A program made the position numbers and the translations under genes. 6,244 bases of DNA from assembly GCA_030628805.1 (NCBI GenBank), contig DAOVQG010000278.1, positions 1 through 6,244 of the forward strand, written 5' to 3'. Below, piece after piece: positions 5,352-6,244 of the stretch. This stretch comes from JAGMDK01 sp023128695 (lineage in GTDB: Bacteria > Planctomycetota > Phycisphaerae > UBA1845 > Fen-1342). The notes below the pieces were generated by a model. It had not been told where the DNA came from. It searched no databases and saw only the letters and a list, made by a program, of their open reading frames with translations. Each line of letters begins with the position of its first letter. Positions within the stretch are counted from its first letter, which is position 1.

Positions 5352-6123
5352 TCGCCTCAGTTAGGAAGCGCGACCCCACCTGCTCGAAGCGCTGCGGGTT
5401 GTCGCTCACGTAGCAGCGCATGCTACCGGGGGTTCCGTCAGTGGACAAGCCGCCGTGCTCGCGCAGGTGTTGCCGGACCGCCAGCGATGTTTCCCGCCCG
5501 CTGTCCACGATGTGAACCTCCGGGCCCAGATACGACCCGATCGCGTCTCGCAGCAGCGGATAATGAGTACAGCCCAGCACGACTACTTTCACGTGCTGTG
5601 CTCGTAGCGGCGCGAGATACGTCTCGACGGTCAGCTTGACGATCGGATCGTTACAATCGCGGCCCTCTTCCACCAGCGGGACGAACAGCGGGCAGGCTTT
5701 GGGAACCACCGGCTGCTCAGGTGCCAGGGCTCGGATCGCTCTCCGATACGCCTCGCTGCCGATGGTGGCTTCGGTGCCGATAACCGCGAGGGGGTCTCCC
5801 TCGGCGAGCCGCACCGCTGCCCGCGCACCCGGCTCCACTACGCCGATGACCGGCACCGGCAGTTCGCGTCGCAAATCATCCATCGCCAGGGCGCTGGCGG
5901 TATTGCACGCCGCCACGATCAGCTTCGGCTCGAAGCTCAGCAGAAAGCCGGCCGTTTCCAGGGCAAACTGCGCGACGGTCGGCCGCGATTTGATCCCGTA
6001 AGGCACGCGGGCCGTGTCGCCGAAGTAAACCAGGTCTTCCCGGGGCAGAATCTGCCGCAAATGGCGTACAACCGACAGCCCGCCGAGCCCGGAGTCGAAA
6101 ACGGCGATCGGAGTGGAACTCAT
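5281..6123 (-). CDS. murI: Glutamate racemase MurI
   Basis: MurI interconverts L- and D-glutamate without a cofactor, supplying D-glutamate for the peptidoglycan stem peptide in the cytoplasm. The 280-residue product carries the full family signature: DSGLGGLS at residues 10-17, YFGDTARVPYG at 33-43, AACNTASAL around the first catalytic cysteine C73, and GCTHYPLL at 184-191 with the second catalytic cysteine C185 and H187. The length is slightly above the usual 260-270 because of a short C-terminal tail (YVNVPRLPSTAK). The frame is open seven codons further, to 6144, but I chose ATG at 6123 because AAGGAGG lies five bases upstream and the MSSTPIAVFDSGLGG start matches the family. It is the first gene of the likely murI-HEAT lipoprotein-pgeF transcript, and its stop touches the heptamer array. 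Confidence 0.97.
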   Translation of the reverse strand: MSSTPIAVFDSGLGGLSVVRHLRQILPREDLVYFGDTARVPYGIKSRPTVAQFALETAGFLLSFEPKLIVAACNTASALAMDDLRRELPVPVIGVVEPGARAAVRLAEGDPLAVIGTEATIGSEAYRRAIRALAPEQPVVPKACPLFVPLVEEGRDCNDPIVKLTVETYLAPLRAQHVKVVVLGCTHYPLLRDAIGSYLGPEVHIVDSGRETSLAVRQHLREHGGLSTDGTPGSMRCYVSDNPQRFEQVGSRFLTEAIEYVELVEPERYVNVPRLPSTAK

Positions 6124-6128
6124 CCGGT

Positions 6129-6135
6129 CCTCCTT
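6129..6135 (-). promoter_or_regulatory. Strong ribosome binding site of murI
   Basis: AAGGAGG on the minus strand, five bases before the ATG at 6123, is a near-perfect Shine-Dalgarno sequence and fixes the murI start. It is the only strong one in the window; the other four genes have weak or no recognisable sites. Confidence 0.85.
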
Positions 6136-6144
6136 GACAACCAA

Positions 6145-6244
6145 AAGGCATGATACCGAGTCACCGCCGTTCGGGTAAGCAGTTCAAATAGGCAGTAAGT
6201 AAGCATTCAGCGGTCAGCAATCAGCGATCAGCCGAAAGTCGAGC
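6145..6244. other. Upstream region of murI
   Basis: This stretch holds the 5' flank of murI and no gene. A TATCAT box on the minus strand near 6150-6155 resembles a -10 element, but the sequence 17 bases upstream (TTACCC) is a poor -35 match, so no promoter is called. The right end has the 7-bp-periodic TCAGC tract listed separately. Confidence 0.4.
6207..6234. repeat. Degenerate 7-bp-periodic tract (TCAGCNN)
   Basis: Four consecutive heptamers begin with TCAGC: TCAGCGG, TCAGCAA, TCAGCGA and TCAGCCG. The period is the same as in the GATTGAC array on the other side of murI, but the unit is different. With only four imperfect copies it could be a decayed array. Confidence 0.6.

Noticed and set aside
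5281..6144. Longer murI start at 6144
   Set aside because: The ATG at 6123 has AAGGAGG at ideal spacing and fits the family N-terminus; the extra seven codons include the ribosome site itself.
6150..6180. TATCAT as a murI promoter -10 box
   Set aside because: The accompanying -35 position (TTACCC) matches poorly, so support is too weak to call a promoter.

Overview
This is a GC-rich bacterial chromosomal window with five protein genes, all on the minus strand. Reading in the direction of transcription (right to left) they are murI (glutamate racemase), a HEAT-repeat lipoprotein, pgeF (YfiH/laccase-domain peptidoglycan-editing enzyme), an unrecognised lipoprotein, and ligA (NAD+-dependent DNA ligase). 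The palindromic and 7-bp repeats between genes and the HEAT-type lipoprotein suggest a planctomycete, possibly Pirellulales-like. This assignment is an inference from style; no rRNA or other marker is present.

Layout. 1-258 is non-coding DNA downstream of ligA, made of GC-rich palindromes, a perfect 8-bp hairpin and a 21-bp tandem duplication. 259-2292 is ligA. 2276 to about 2992 (possibly 3193) is an unknown lipoprotein whose stop overlaps the ligA start. About 2977-3118 holds a hairpin and three 42-bp palindromic tandem repeats that abut or enter the lipoprotein N-terminus. 3194-3620 has no supported gene: it holds a candidate promoter, small hairpins, a head-to-head pair of ~90-bp repeat copies and a strong hairpin just after pgeF. 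3621-4373 is pgeF. 4386 to about 5351 is the HEAT lipoprotein. 5218-5280 is an array of nine 7-bp units starting directly at the murI stop. 5281-6123 is murI, and 6124-6244 is its upstream region, with a second, degenerate 7-bp-periodic tract.

Function. MurI makes D-glutamate for peptidoglycan, and PgeF-family proteins have been linked to correct peptidoglycan composition, so the right half has a mild cell-wall theme. Two lipoproteins are interleaved with them. LigA is a DNA replication and repair enzyme, apparently translationally coupled to the small lipoprotein. murI, the HEAT gene and pgeF are close enough to be one transcript; the lipoprotein and ligA form a second unit, with a candidate promoter at about 3207-3236.

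I found no defence system, mobile element gene, CRISPR array or classical RNA gene. The most unusual feature is that both lipoprotein genes have repeat DNA directly upstream of, or inside, the signal-peptide coding region and lack a conventional ATG start there. Repeat DNA may therefore have shaped their start sites.
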